From the NCBI GenBank assembly GCA_017936665.1, contig JAGBFB010000023.1:70457-114634 (forward strand): 44,178 bases of DNA, read 5' to 3'. Made by a program: the position numbers and the translations under genes. Each line of letters starts with the position of its first letter. Position 1 is the stretch's first letter. The notes below the pieces were generated by a model, which was not told the origin of the DNA, ran no database searches, and was given only the letters and a program-made list of their open reading frames with translations. Source of the stretch: Spirochaetaceae bacterium. GTDB lineage: Bacteria > Spirochaetota > Spirochaetia > Treponematales > Treponemataceae. Below are positions 34,914 to 42,510 of this stretch, piece by piece.

Positions 34914-34934
34914 GTATTTTCTAGTTTTTTATAG

Positions 34935-34973
34935 TATAATTCTTGAAACTAAAATTAATTTTAACTGTTTCAA
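34935..34973 (+). promoter_or_regulatory. Promoter and inverted repeat upstream of the DUF4349 lipoprotein
   Basis: TATAAT (34935-34940) has a poor -35 (TTGTAT, 34912-34917). It is followed by TTGAAAC (34943-34949) and its complement GTTTCAA (34967-34973), which enclose the palindrome TAAAATTAATTTTA. The repeat would cover the transcription start, so it could be an operator or a leader hairpin. Confidence 0.4.
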
Positions 34974-35030
34974 ATATAACACAAGTTAAAGTTACTTTAA
35001 AACTTTATTTTTATGGAGGAATAAAATTTT

Positions 35031-35972
35031 ATGAAAAAAAATCTTAATTTTATCTTAATTTTTTCTTGTTTTATCTTAATGTTTTTTTCATGTGGTAAAA
35101 ATGTTACAGAAAATTCAGTTGCAACTTCAGGTCAACGATTGATGATGAAATCTGCACCTAAAATGGCAGTAACAAATTCATCTGCTGTTTTTTCTGATAC
35201 TGTCGTTGAAGAATCTGCTATGGATACAAGTTATGGTTATGCACCAGAAGGTATTTCTGCTGAATCTGGAAATGGTCAGATAAATCAAGAAGTAGAGAGA
35301 AAACTTATAAAACGTGGAAATGTTAATATCGAAGTTCAAAATCTTAAAAAAGCGCAAGAATCTGTTGAAAAATGGTGCCAAGATTTTGGTGGATATGTTG
35401 AATCATTTTCTGATAGTCCAACTTTTTCTCACTATAGTTTAAGAATCCCTGCAATAAAGTTTGATGAAGCTTTAAATTCTGTTGGTGATTTAGGTGTAAT
35501 AAAATCAAAAAATATTTCAACTCAAGATGTTTCTGAACAATTTTATGATTTGCAAACTCGTTTATCTACAAAAAAAATAATGAAAGAACGATTGCAAAAA
35601 TATCTTACGCAAGCAAAAGATGTTAAAGATATGCTTCAAATTGAAAAAGAACTAAATAACACAATTTCTGAAATTGAATCTATGGAAGGAAGAATGAAAC
35701 GGCTTTCTGGACAAATTGAATTTTCTTCTGTAAATATCTCATTAGAATTGCCTCATAGAACAACTGATGAAGGTTTTGTTTGGCCAGATTTCTTGCAAGG
35801 TTTTAGAGAATTTTTATCAAATTGTGTAGATTTCTTTGTAGTTTTATTTGGAATTATGATTTACGCAATTGTGTTTGGGGTTCCAATAATTGCAATTTTA
35901 GCTTTCTTATATTGGTTGTTAATTGGAAAAAAAGGATTGTTAATAAAACTTTTCAAAAAATTAAGTAAGTAG
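35031..35972 (+). CDS. DUF4349 lipoprotein
   Basis: 313 residues. Signal with lipobox LMFFSC gives a lipidated Cys at about residue 21. About 90-240 is the DUF4349 domain: a ferredoxin-like beta unit (LIKRGNVNIEVQNLKKAQES), the IPAIKFDEAL stretch, a coiled-coil hairpin with KERLQKYLTQAKDVKDML, and the closing SGQIEFSSVNISLEL strand. One transmembrane helix (about 275-300) lies near the C terminus, which ends in a basic tail. This layout suggests tethering in the inner membrane. Function is not established for the family. GGAGG is 12 bases before the ATG. Single-gene unit. Confidence 0.9.
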   Translation: MKKNLNFILIFSCFILMFFSCGKNVTENSVATSGQRLMMKSAPKMAVTNSSAVFSDTVVEESAMDTSYGYAPEGISAESGNGQINQEVERKLIKRGNVNIEVQNLKKAQESVEKWCQDFGGYVESFSDSPTFSHYSLRIPAIKFDEALNSVGDLGVIKSKNISTQDVSEQFYDLQTRLSTKKIMKERLQKYLTQAKDVKDMLQIEKELNNTISEIESMEGRMKRLSGQIEFSSVNISLELPHRTTDEGFVWPDFLQGFREFLSNCVDFFVVLFGIMIYAIVFGVPIIAILAFLYWLLIGKKGLLIKLFKKLSK

Positions 35973-35982
35973 AACAATTTTT

Positions 35983-36056
35983 AAGACAAAAAAAATGGAC
36001 TGACATATCGAAGTTTTGATAGAATTCTTCTAAAATGTCAGTCCTTTTTTTGTCTT
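35983..36056. terminator. Long bidirectional terminator
   Basis: AAGACAAAAAAA, then GGACTGACAT on the left, mirror ATGTCAGTCC and TTTTTTTGTCTT on the right: about 22 pairs broken by a two-base insertion, with a 28-base loop that has small palindromes of its own. It serves the convergent lipoprotein and outer-membrane protein genes. Confidence 0.85.
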
Positions 36057-36065
36057 ATATTTATT

Positions 36066-37082
36066 TTAGAATTTTACTCTTAAACTTAATCCACCTGCCC
36101 AAATTTGATTTACTAAATCATAAGAAACATTTAATGTTCCTTGAGCAATGAATAAAAAGTCAATTCCAATTCCTGCAAAAATTTGTGCTGTGTAATTTGG
36201 ATCTTCTTTATTAAATGCAAATCCTGACCAATCACCTGAATCAAAAGTTTTTGTTTCTTTTAGTAAGGCTTGTCCTTCTTCGCCTAAGGATTCAAGTGCT
36301 TTTGCATCAAGAACTTTTGTACCGTCGTAGTTCCAAGACCAATTTCGTTTATTGCTAGAAAGAGTTCCGCGTAGTCCAACAAAAGGTTCTACAATAAGAA
36401 TTTTTTTAGAAAGTTGAACAGTTGCTTGTAAAATCTGAGATTCATAACCTGCTGAAACACAAGCTGTTCCTTCTTTTACATTTATTCCTGCATTACCTTT
36501 GCTGTAAGCGTAACCTGCACCGATTGAAAGGTTAGGTAATGCACCTTCTTCCTTTATTAAAGGAATACGAATATCAGCACCTACAGTTCCGTAGTCGATT
36601 GAAAAAACTGTTTCTTGAATATTAAACTCAAGTGGATTTTTTATCATCATTCCATGAACACCTAAATCAAATGGAATTAATAATCCTCCAATACGTACAT
36701 CAAAAGTGAGCGTTGGCAAGAAAAGATTTTTAACATCGTAAGTTAATCCCATTTCTTTAAAAACAGTTGCAAGACCCTCAGTTTTTAATTGAGCCATTCC
36801 AAAAGAAACACCACCTCCTAAATGTGGTGGTAAATCAAGTAACTGTCCGATGTAACTAGATGCCCACATATTTTGGTGAGAAACCGTACTAGGTGCAGTT
36901 TTTATCAGTGAAAAAGTGAAGTCATCAAGACCTGTACTGATATTTTCTGTGTTAAAAGTTGCTGGATTTTTTGCATTTGTATCAGAAAGTAAATCTGTGA
37001 TATCTCCTAAATCTAATGCAAATGTAGAAAAACTAAATACGCTAACTAAAAGCATAAATGCTAAAAGTTTCTTTGAGTTCAT
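36066..37082 (-). CDS. Outer-membrane beta-barrel-like protein
   Basis: 338 residues with a signal peptide (MNSKKLLAFMLLVSVFSFSTFA) and a mature part made of alternating-hydrophobicity strands with turns rich in Gly and Asn. The last residues (GGLSLRVKF) end in Phe after a strand, the signal recognised by the BAM machinery. This suggests a small barrel of about 12-14 strands or a related transport protein. No conserved family is evident. A longer frame starts at 37094, but GGAGG 6 bases before 37082 fixes the start. It has its own promoter at 37104-37132. Confidence 0.8.
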   Translation of the reverse strand: MNSKKLLAFMLLVSVFSFSTFALDLGDITDLLSDTNAKNPATFNTENISTGLDDFTFSLIKTAPSTVSHQNMWASSYIGQLLDLPPHLGGGVSFGMAQLKTEGLATVFKEMGLTYDVKNLFLPTLTFDVRIGGLLIPFDLGVHGMMIKNPLEFNIQETVFSIDYGTVGADIRIPLIKEEGALPNLSIGAGYAYSKGNAGINVKEGTACVSAGYESQILQATVQLSKKILIVEPFVGLRGTLSSNKRNWSWNYDGTKVLDAKALESLGEEGQALLKETKTFDSGDWSGFAFNKEDPNYTAQIFAGIGIDFLFIAQGTLNVSYDLVNQIWAGGLSLRVKF

Positions 37083-37103
37083 ATAAACCTCCATGATATA
37101 TTA

Positions 37104-37132
37104 ACTATATACTTATAGTTTAACACTTTCAA
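37104..37132 (-). promoter_or_regulatory. Promoter of the outer-membrane protein gene
   Basis: Minus strand: -35 TTGAAA (37127-37132), 17-base spacer, -10 TATAGT (37104-37109). Expected start near 37097, leaving a 15-base leader with GGAGG. Confidence 0.65.
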
Positions 37133-37181
37133 GTTCTAAAAATGTTACTTTGATAATTTTTATAAAACTTTTTAAAAACTA

Positions 37182-37210
37182 TTGACATTTTTTGATAAAA
37201 TAGATATATT
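37182..37210 (+). promoter_or_regulatory. Promoter of tRNA-Phe
   Basis: -35 TTGACA (37182-37187), 17-base spacer, -10 TATATT (37205-37210). Confidence 0.75.
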
Positions 37211-37223
37211 CAAAACATAAGTT

Positions 37224-37296
37224 GCTGCTGTAGCTCAGTCGGTAGAGCAATGGACTGAAAATCCATGTGTCGACAGTTCGATTCTGTCCGGCGGCA
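37224..37296 (+). tRNA. tRNA-Phe(GAA)
   Basis: 73-base cloverleaf: acceptor GCTGCTG/CGGCGGC with two T-G wobbles, anticodon stem ATGGA/TCCAT with loop CTGAAAA reading GAA, T arm GACAGTTCGATTCTGTC. Discriminator A; CCA is not encoded. Confidence 0.95.
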
Positions 37297-37302
37297 AGTA
37301 AA

Positions 37303-37338
37303 AGCCCAATCTTCTTTTAGGTTGGGTCTTTTTTTTTA
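37303..37338 (+). terminator. tRNA-Phe terminator
   Basis: GCCCAATC pairs with GGTTGGGT (with wobbles), followed by CTTTTTTTTT. Confidence 0.8.
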
Positions 37339-37409
37339 TCAAATTTATTAAAAAATTAAATTGAGAATTTACTTTATCTTTTTTACTTGTGCTGTTTAAA
37401 AAGATGTTG

Positions 37410-37415
37410 TAAAAT
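37410..37415 (+). promoter_or_regulatory. -10 box of the ankyrin gene
   Basis: TAAAAT ends 7 bases before the ATG at 37423, predicting a near-leaderless mRNA. The -35 region (TTGTGC, 37387-37392) is weak. Confidence 0.4.
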
Positions 37416-37422
37416 CTATTTC

Positions 37423-38328
37423 ATGAATTGGTTACTTTTTTCATCACAGAAATTTGAGAAAATGGATAAAATTGAGGAATTGCTGTTAAGTAATGATGGT
37501 CGATGTACAATCATTAATATAGAAGATGTCGCAAGTGACACTGTAGATTCTTCTTTTTTCTATTCATTGACCCATACAAGTTATGCTATTTTTAATATTC
37601 CTTTGGAATTTATGAATCATAAAAGTTTCTTATTTGCTTTAGGATTTATCATCGGTAAAGAAATTCCTGTTTTCATTTCTAAAAGTATTATTAAATCAGA
37701 ATTTGTTCTTGATTTATTGAATGATGATTTTGTTACCGATTTTTCTGATTTACAAAACTTGTATAATTTATTAGAAAAAAATCTACCAAAATATGTTGAA
37801 CTTGAAGAAAAGAAAAATGCTCTCAAAGTTCTTTTTGAAAAAGGAATTCCATTCACACCTGATTGTTTTTCATTTCAAATTGCAAAAAATGATTTGGAAC
37901 TTTGTGAATTGTTTTTAAAAGCAGGAATGGATATTAACGAACGAGATTCATCAGGAACACCTTTTTTGTGTTATGCAGCTAGAAATGGAAAAATTGATAT
38001 GGTACAATGGCTTTTGGAAAATGGAGCTGATATTGATGCTGTGTCAAACGATAGAGGCTATTCTGCTGTAATGGATGCTGTTTGGAAATCAAATGTTCAA
38101 ATTGTTGAATTACTTGTAAATAAAGGTGCAAATTTGAATTTCGTTTCTAGGGATGGACAAACTGCTTTAATTTTAGCAACTGGAAGTGAAAATTTTCAGA
38201 TTTGTAGAATCCTTGCAGAAAATGGTGCAGATCCAACTATAAAAGATAGAATGGGAATGTCTAGTATCGATTATGCAACGCTTTTCAAAAAAGAAGAAAT
38301 TTTAAATTTATATAAAGAAAATTTATGA
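37423..38328 (+). CDS. Ankyrin-repeat protein with Rossmann/TIR-like N terminus
   Basis: 301 residues. The first 100 (MNWLLFSSQKFEKMDKIEEL onward) look like an alpha/beta domain: a beta-strand start, then YAIFNIPLEF and SFLFALGFIIGKEIPVFIS, which recall nucleoside deoxyribosyltransferase or TIR-like folds, where an acidic residue and the G-x-A/G-x-GK turn follow a strand. About 145-300 holds four ankyrin repeats (GTPFLCYAARNGKIDMVQWL and similar). No signal, so cytoplasmic. Catalytic residues are not evident. A longer frame exists from 37387, but no ribosome site supports it. Confidence 0.75.
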   Translation: MNWLLFSSQKFEKMDKIEELLLSNDGRCTIINIEDVASDTVDSSFFYSLTHTSYAIFNIPLEFMNHKSFLFALGFIIGKEIPVFISKSIIKSEFVLDLLNDDFVTDFSDLQNLYNLLEKNLPKYVELEEKKNALKVLFEKGIPFTPDCFSFQIAKNDLELCELFLKAGMDINERDSSGTPFLCYAARNGKIDMVQWLLENGADIDAVSNDRGYSAVMDAVWKSNVQIVELLVNKGANLNFVSRDGQTALILATGSENFQICRILAENGADPTIKDRMGMSSIDYATLFKKEEILNLYKENL

Positions 38329-38329
38329 A

Positions 38330-38349
38330 AAGTTTGCTAAATCAAACTT
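38330..38349 (+). terminator. Weak terminator after the ankyrin gene
   Basis: AAGTTTG pairs with CAAACTT around CTAAAT, followed by GTTTATTT. The stem is short, so confidence is low. Confidence 0.4.
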
Positions 38350-38360
38350 GTTTATTTACT

Positions 38361-38389
38361 GCAATTTCTCACTAGCGTTGCGAAATTGC
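38361..38389. repeat. Inverted repeat upstream of murG
   Basis: GCAATTTC (38361-38368) and GAAATTGC (38382-38389) form an 8-pair hairpin. The loop contains CACTAGCG, whose complement CGCTAGTG occurs upstream of the repeat at about 34501. Confidence 0.5.
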
Positions 38390-38409
38390 GTCTTCCAATA
38401 GGAGAATTT

Positions 38410-39570
38410 ATGAGTTGTATAGTTTTTACAGGTGGTGGAACTGGAGGGCATATTTATCCAGGGCTGGCTGTTGTAGACGAACTAAAAGAAAAGATAAATT
38501 CAACAAAAATTGATGGAACTTCTCTTGATGTCAATATTGTTTGGATTGGTTCATCAAAAGGGATGGATAAAAATCTTGTTGAAAAAAGTGGTAGCGTGGA
38601 TAAATTTATTGGTATTCCTTGTGGTAAATTACGACGCTATTTTTCTTTTCAGAATTTTATAGATTTATTCAAAATAGCTGCTGGATTTATTTGTGCTTTT
38701 TTTCACCTTGCAAAATTAAAACCTTTAGTTGTATTTTCTAAAGGTGGATTTGTAAGTGTGCCATCCTGTTATGCTGCAAAGTTGTTAAAAATTCCAGTTT
38801 TTACTCATGAATGTGATTTTTCAACTGGTTTAGCAACTCGACTTAATCTTAAAGTCGCTGAAAAACTTTTGGTTTCTTACGAAGAAACTAAAACAAAATT
38901 ACCTGTTGCTATCCAAGAAAAAACAATTGTAACAGGAAATCCTGTGCGACCTATTTTTTACACCGCTGATAAAAATAAGGGAATTGAATTTGTTTTATCT
39001 TCAAAAAATGAAACTTCAAAACAAATTACTAAACCGATTTTATTAGTTTTAGGAGGAAGTTTAGGTGCAAAGCAAATAAATCTTTTAGTTTGGAATAATC
39101 TTGAAAATTTATGTAAAAACTATATAGTTATACATCAGACGGGAAAAAAACAAGATTACTTTATGGAAGTTTCAAATAAAGATTATTATCCCTTTGAATT
39201 TATTTATTCACAAATGGCTGATGTTATGGCTTGTGCAGATGTGATACTTTCTCGTTCTGGTGCGAATTCACTTTGGGAATCTGTTGTACAATATAAACCC
39301 ATGGTTTTAATTCCACTATCTGTTGCAGGTTCTAGAGGTGACCAAGTTGAAAATGCAAAATTTTTTGAAGAAAAAGGTTGTGCAATAAATTTAAGTTCAA
39401 ATTCTTTATCTGATGAAGAATTTATGCAAGCTTTAAATGAACTTTTGTCTGAAGAAAAACGAAAAATAATGAGTGAATCTTGCAAATCACTTTGTGGAAG
39501 TTATAAACCTGCTGAAAAAATAGCTTCTTTAGTTTTTAATAAAATTTTAGAAAAGGAACATTTTGTATGA
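38410..39570 (+). CDS. murG: MurG, lipid II-forming glycosyltransferase
   Basis: 386-residue GT28 enzyme that adds GlcNAc from UDP-GlcNAc to lipid I on the inner face of the membrane. The N terminus has FTGGGTGGHIYPGLA, the glycine-rich loop of MurG. The C-terminal donor domain has VLGGSLGAKQIN and SRSGANSLWE, with the conserved Glu before the VLIPL-type strand. It has an insertion around residues 190-205. A longer frame starts at 38386, but AGGAG 6 bases before the ATG at 38410 marks the start. Its stop overlaps the cvpA ATG (ATGA), the head of murG-cvpA-holB-atoS-atoC. Confidence 0.95.
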   Translation: MSCIVFTGGGTGGHIYPGLAVVDELKEKINSTKIDGTSLDVNIVWIGSSKGMDKNLVEKSGSVDKFIGIPCGKLRRYFSFQNFIDLFKIAAGFICAFFHLAKLKPLVVFSKGGFVSVPSCYAAKLLKIPVFTHECDFSTGLATRLNLKVAEKLLVSYEETKTKLPVAIQEKTIVTGNPVRPIFYTADKNKGIEFVLSSKNETSKQITKPILLVLGGSLGAKQINLLVWNNLENLCKNYIVIHQTGKKQDYFMEVSNKDYYPFEFIYSQMADVMACADVILSRSGANSLWESVVQYKPMVLIPLSVAGSRGDQVENAKFFEEKGCAINLSSNSLSDEEFMQALNELLSEEKRKIMSESCKSLCGSYKPAEKIASLVFNKILEKEHFV

Positions 39571-40088
39571 CAATTTCATTCTTAGATTTGATTTTTATTT
39601 TAGTTATATTATGCTGTGTTTTAGTTTCTGTTATTAAAGGTTTTGTTGCAAGTTTTTTCGGAAAAGCATCATTCATAGTAGGAATTTTATTAGGTCTATT
39701 TTTTGCACCAAGATTTGATGTTTTTGTTGCAAAATATATTAATGTTCCATATTTAACTACAATAATTTCATTTTTAATAATTTTTATTTTTTCATACATA
39801 ATTTTACGATTATTACAACTTTTAATAAAAACAATTTTTTCTGGTGAAATTATGGGTGGCTTAGATAGAGCCTTAGGATTTTTCTGGGGATTAGCAGAAG
39901 GTTTGTTAATTGTAGGTGTGTTCTGTGTGATTTTAATTGTTCAACCTTTTTTTGATTTAACAGAATTTTTATCAAAAAGTTTTTTTGCAAGTAAAATTTT
40001 ACCGATTTTTGTAGATACAGAATCAATTAAGAATGCTGTAAATGTAACTTATAATTTTATAAACACTTTGGGAAAATTTAATGTTTGA
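39567..40088 (+). CDS. cvpA: CvpA family membrane protein
   Basis: 173 residues with four hydrophobic segments at about 7-28, 32-47, 64-90 and 101-126 (SFLDLIFILVILCCVLVSVI first). This matches the CvpA family, named for colicin V production but probably a general inner-membrane factor. The short IKGF-type turn after the first helix and GLDRALGFFWGLAEG are family features. Overlaps murG by 4 bases and holB by 8, so it is translationally coupled to both. Confidence 0.88.
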   Translation: MTISFLDLIFILVILCCVLVSVIKGFVASFFGKASFIVGILLGLFFAPRFDVFVAKYINVPYLTTIISFLIIFIFSYIILRLLQLLIKTIFSGEIMGGLDRALGFFWGLAEGLLIVGVFCVILIVQPFFDLTEFLSKSFFASKILPIFVDTESIKNAVNVTYNFINTLGKFNV

Positions 40089-41298
40089 GAATTTACTTTA
40101 TCAAAGTACATCTAAACTTCTAATTGAAGATATTAAAAAAAATATGCTTCCTAACTCAATTTTATTTTCTGGTCCAGTTGGAACTGGAAAGTTGACAGCT
40201 GCATTAGAGTTAGCTCGTGTGCTTTCTTGTAAATCTGAAGAAAGAAAAAAAGGAGAGTGGGCTTGTACTTGTAGTTCCTGTTTAAAACACAAGGCGCTTA
40301 CAAGTACTGATGTATTGATTACTGGACCAAGAGATTGTACTTTAGAAATTGCAGCTGCAAAAGATACTTATATCAGGGCCGTTGAATCAAATTCTCAGTT
40401 TAAAATTCCTACAAATTATCTTTTTGTAAGAAGTGTTAGAAAATTAACTTCTCGTTTTAATCCTGTTTTTTATGAAGGTGATGATAAGGCTTCAAAAATT
40501 TCACCATATATTCAAACTATTGATGAACTTTTAGAAGAATTTGACCCAATGCGACCTCAAGAAAATCTTGGAGATATCGAGAAAATCAAAAAAAACGCAC
40601 AAACTTTATTAACCCAATGTGAAAAACTTGAAAGTAGTTTTATGTATGATTCTATTCCTGTTTCACATATAAGAAATGTTTCAAGTTGGGCAAGATATAC
40701 AACAACAAGCGAAAAAAAAGTTTTAATCATTGAGAATGCAGACAGAATGTTAGATTCTGTTAGAAATGCTTTACTAAAAATTTTGGAAGAACCACCAGAA
40801 AACACTTTGTTCATATTAACAACATCTAAACGAGGTGCTGTTATGCCAACAATTCTATCTCGAGTAAGAACTTATCCTTTTATTGAACGGACTCAGGAAC
40901 AAAACAAAGATGTAATTTCTAGAGTTTTTCATGATGAAGGTACTAACATAAATGATTACTTGTGTAGTTTTTTACCAGTTTCTAAAGAAACTATCAGTAA
41001 TCATGCTGTAGAATTTATAAATTCGATAAATCAAGGTTATTTTCCTAAAATTGATGTTATTTCTAAAGAATTAAATCAATTTGAACCAAGAATAATTTTA
41101 TCAATTTTCTTAAATAGTTTTTTTACGCAAGGTAAAGAAAGAATTCGTACAGAAAATTTTACAGATAAACATATTTTATTTGCAGAAAAGCAACAATTTT
41201 TATTAAATTCTATTAAGAAGTGTTATGAAAATGTAACAATTTTTAATCAAAATCCTGTAGCAGCTTTAGAAAATCTTGCTGGAGAATTAATCGGTTGA
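40081..41298 (+). CDS. holB: DNA polymerase III delta-prime subunit-like protein
   Basis: 405 residues of the clamp-loader AAA+ family. Walker A reads GPVGTGKL (31-38), with Leu where Thr or Ser normally binds Mg. The zinc module is represented by CTCSSC (62-67). The sensor and helix region has LLKILEEPPENTLFILTT and LSRVRTYPF, with Val in place of the usual Cys. Between residues about 82 and 188 is an extra block not found in the standard delta-prime. The degenerate Walker A fits the ATP-inactive delta-prime. Overlaps cvpA by 8 bases, and the histidine kinase begins within its stop. Confidence 0.85.
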   Translation: MFENLLYQSTSKLLIEDIKKNMLPNSILFSGPVGTGKLTAALELARVLSCKSEERKKGEWACTCSSCLKHKALTSTDVLITGPRDCTLEIAAAKDTYIRAVESNSQFKIPTNYLFVRSVRKLTSRFNPVFYEGDDKASKISPYIQTIDELLEEFDPMRPQENLGDIEKIKKNAQTLLTQCEKLESSFMYDSIPVSHIRNVSSWARYTTTSEKKVLIIENADRMLDSVRNALLKILEEPPENTLFILTTSKRGAVMPTILSRVRTYPFIERTQEQNKDVISRVFHDEGTNINDYLCSFLPVSKETISNHAVEFINSINQGYFPKIDVISKELNQFEPRIILSIFLNSFFTQGKERIRTENFTDKHILFAEKQQFLLNSIKKCYENVTIFNQNPVAALENLAGELIG

Positions 41299-42497
41299 AC
41301 GCTTTTGTAAAAAGAATTAGTAAAAAAATCTCAAAATTATCTCCTGACCAAATACAGCAGTTGTTTAATCAACTTGTGGAAGAAAATGAATCTTTGTTTT
41401 CAGTTTTGGAAAGTATTAGTACAGGTCTTATCATTTGTGACGAAAAATGGAAAATTACTCAATCAAACAAAGTTGGAGATAGGCTTTTACCTCTTAAAGC
41501 AAGATATTATGAATCAAAACAAGCTGATTTACAGTGTGATGAAGAAATTTGGAATCTTGTTGATGATGAAGATATTGCTTCTTTTTTACAAAAAGCAAGT
41601 AACGAAAAAAAAATCAATATTAGCGAAGAATTTATTTTAAAAACTCCTGCTGGCGCTGCAAGATATTTAAATATCAGTTTGTTACCGTTAGTTCAAAATA
41701 AAAAACTTTGTGGAACTATCATAAAAATTGATGATATAACTGAAAAACGAAATCAAGAAACCTTGTTACATCGAATGGAAAATTTAGCAAGTTTAACAAA
41801 TTTAGCTGCAAGTGTGGCTCATGAAATTAAAAATCCTCTTGGTAGTATTAGTATTTATATTCAGTTATTGCAAAAATCAATTTCAAAAGCAAGAGCAACT
41901 GATGAAAAAATTCCAGATGAAAAATTTTTGGAAAAATATCTTGATATAATTAATCAAGAAATTGATAGATTGAATAATATTATTGTAGATTTTTTGTTTG
42001 CAGTAAGACCAATTTCGGCAGAATTATTACCTGAAAATCCTGTAAAAATTTTAGAATCTTATATTGATTTTTTTAAACCAGAACTAAATGAAAAAAATAT
42101 TATTCTAAAAACTGATTTTATAGAAAAATCACCAAAAATCTTACTTGATGAAAAGTTATTTAAACAAGTAATGATAAATTTAGTTCAAAATGCTATTGTA
42201 GCGATGCCAGAAGGTGGAACTTTAACTATTTCTGCAAAAATAAAAGATGATAAATACATAATTTCTGTAACAGATAACGGAATTGGTATGGATGAAAATA
42301 CAGTTTCTAGAGTTTTTGAACCTTATTTTACAACAAAAGTTACAGGAACTGGGCTTGGATTAACAATGGTTTATAAAGTTATTAAAGAATTTGGTGGCGA
42401 AATTGAAGTGGATTCAATCGTAGGTGAAGGAACTACTTTTAAAATAACTTTACCAATTCCACAAAGCGAAAAAAGACTTTTACCAGATATAATTTAA
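41295..42497 (+). CDS. atoS: Cytoplasmic sensor histidine kinase, AtoS/NtrB-like
   Basis: 400 residues without membrane segments. About 30-150 is a PAS domain (SVLESISTGLIICDEKWKIT). The HisKA dimerisation domain has phosphoacceptor His176 (SVAHEIKNPLGS), followed by an HATPase domain with N box NLVQNA, DNGIGMDE, FEPYFTTK and TGTGLGLTM. It phosphorylates the sigma-54 activator encoded 13 bases downstream. It starts at TTG, overlapping the holB stop as TTGA, with GGAG 10 bases upstream. The signal is unknown; the cytoplasmic PAS suggests an internal cue. Confidence 0.9.
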   Translation: MNAFVKRISKKISKLSPDQIQQLFNQLVEENESLFSVLESISTGLIICDEKWKITQSNKVGDRLLPLKARYYESKQADLQCDEEIWNLVDDEDIASFLQKASNEKKINISEEFILKTPAGAARYLNISLLPLVQNKKLCGTIIKIDDITEKRNQETLLHRMENLASLTNLAASVAHEIKNPLGSISIYIQLLQKSISKARATDEKIPDEKFLEKYLDIINQEIDRLNNIIVDFLFAVRPISAELLPENPVKILESYIDFFKPELNEKNIILKTDFIEKSPKILLDEKLFKQVMINLVQNAIVAMPEGGTLTISAKIKDDKYIISVTDNGIGMDENTVSRVFEPYFTTKVTGTGLGLTMVYKVIKEFGGEIEVDSIVGEGTTFKITLPIPQSEKRLLPDII

Positions 42498-42510
42498 TAC
42501 GAGGTTTTAT

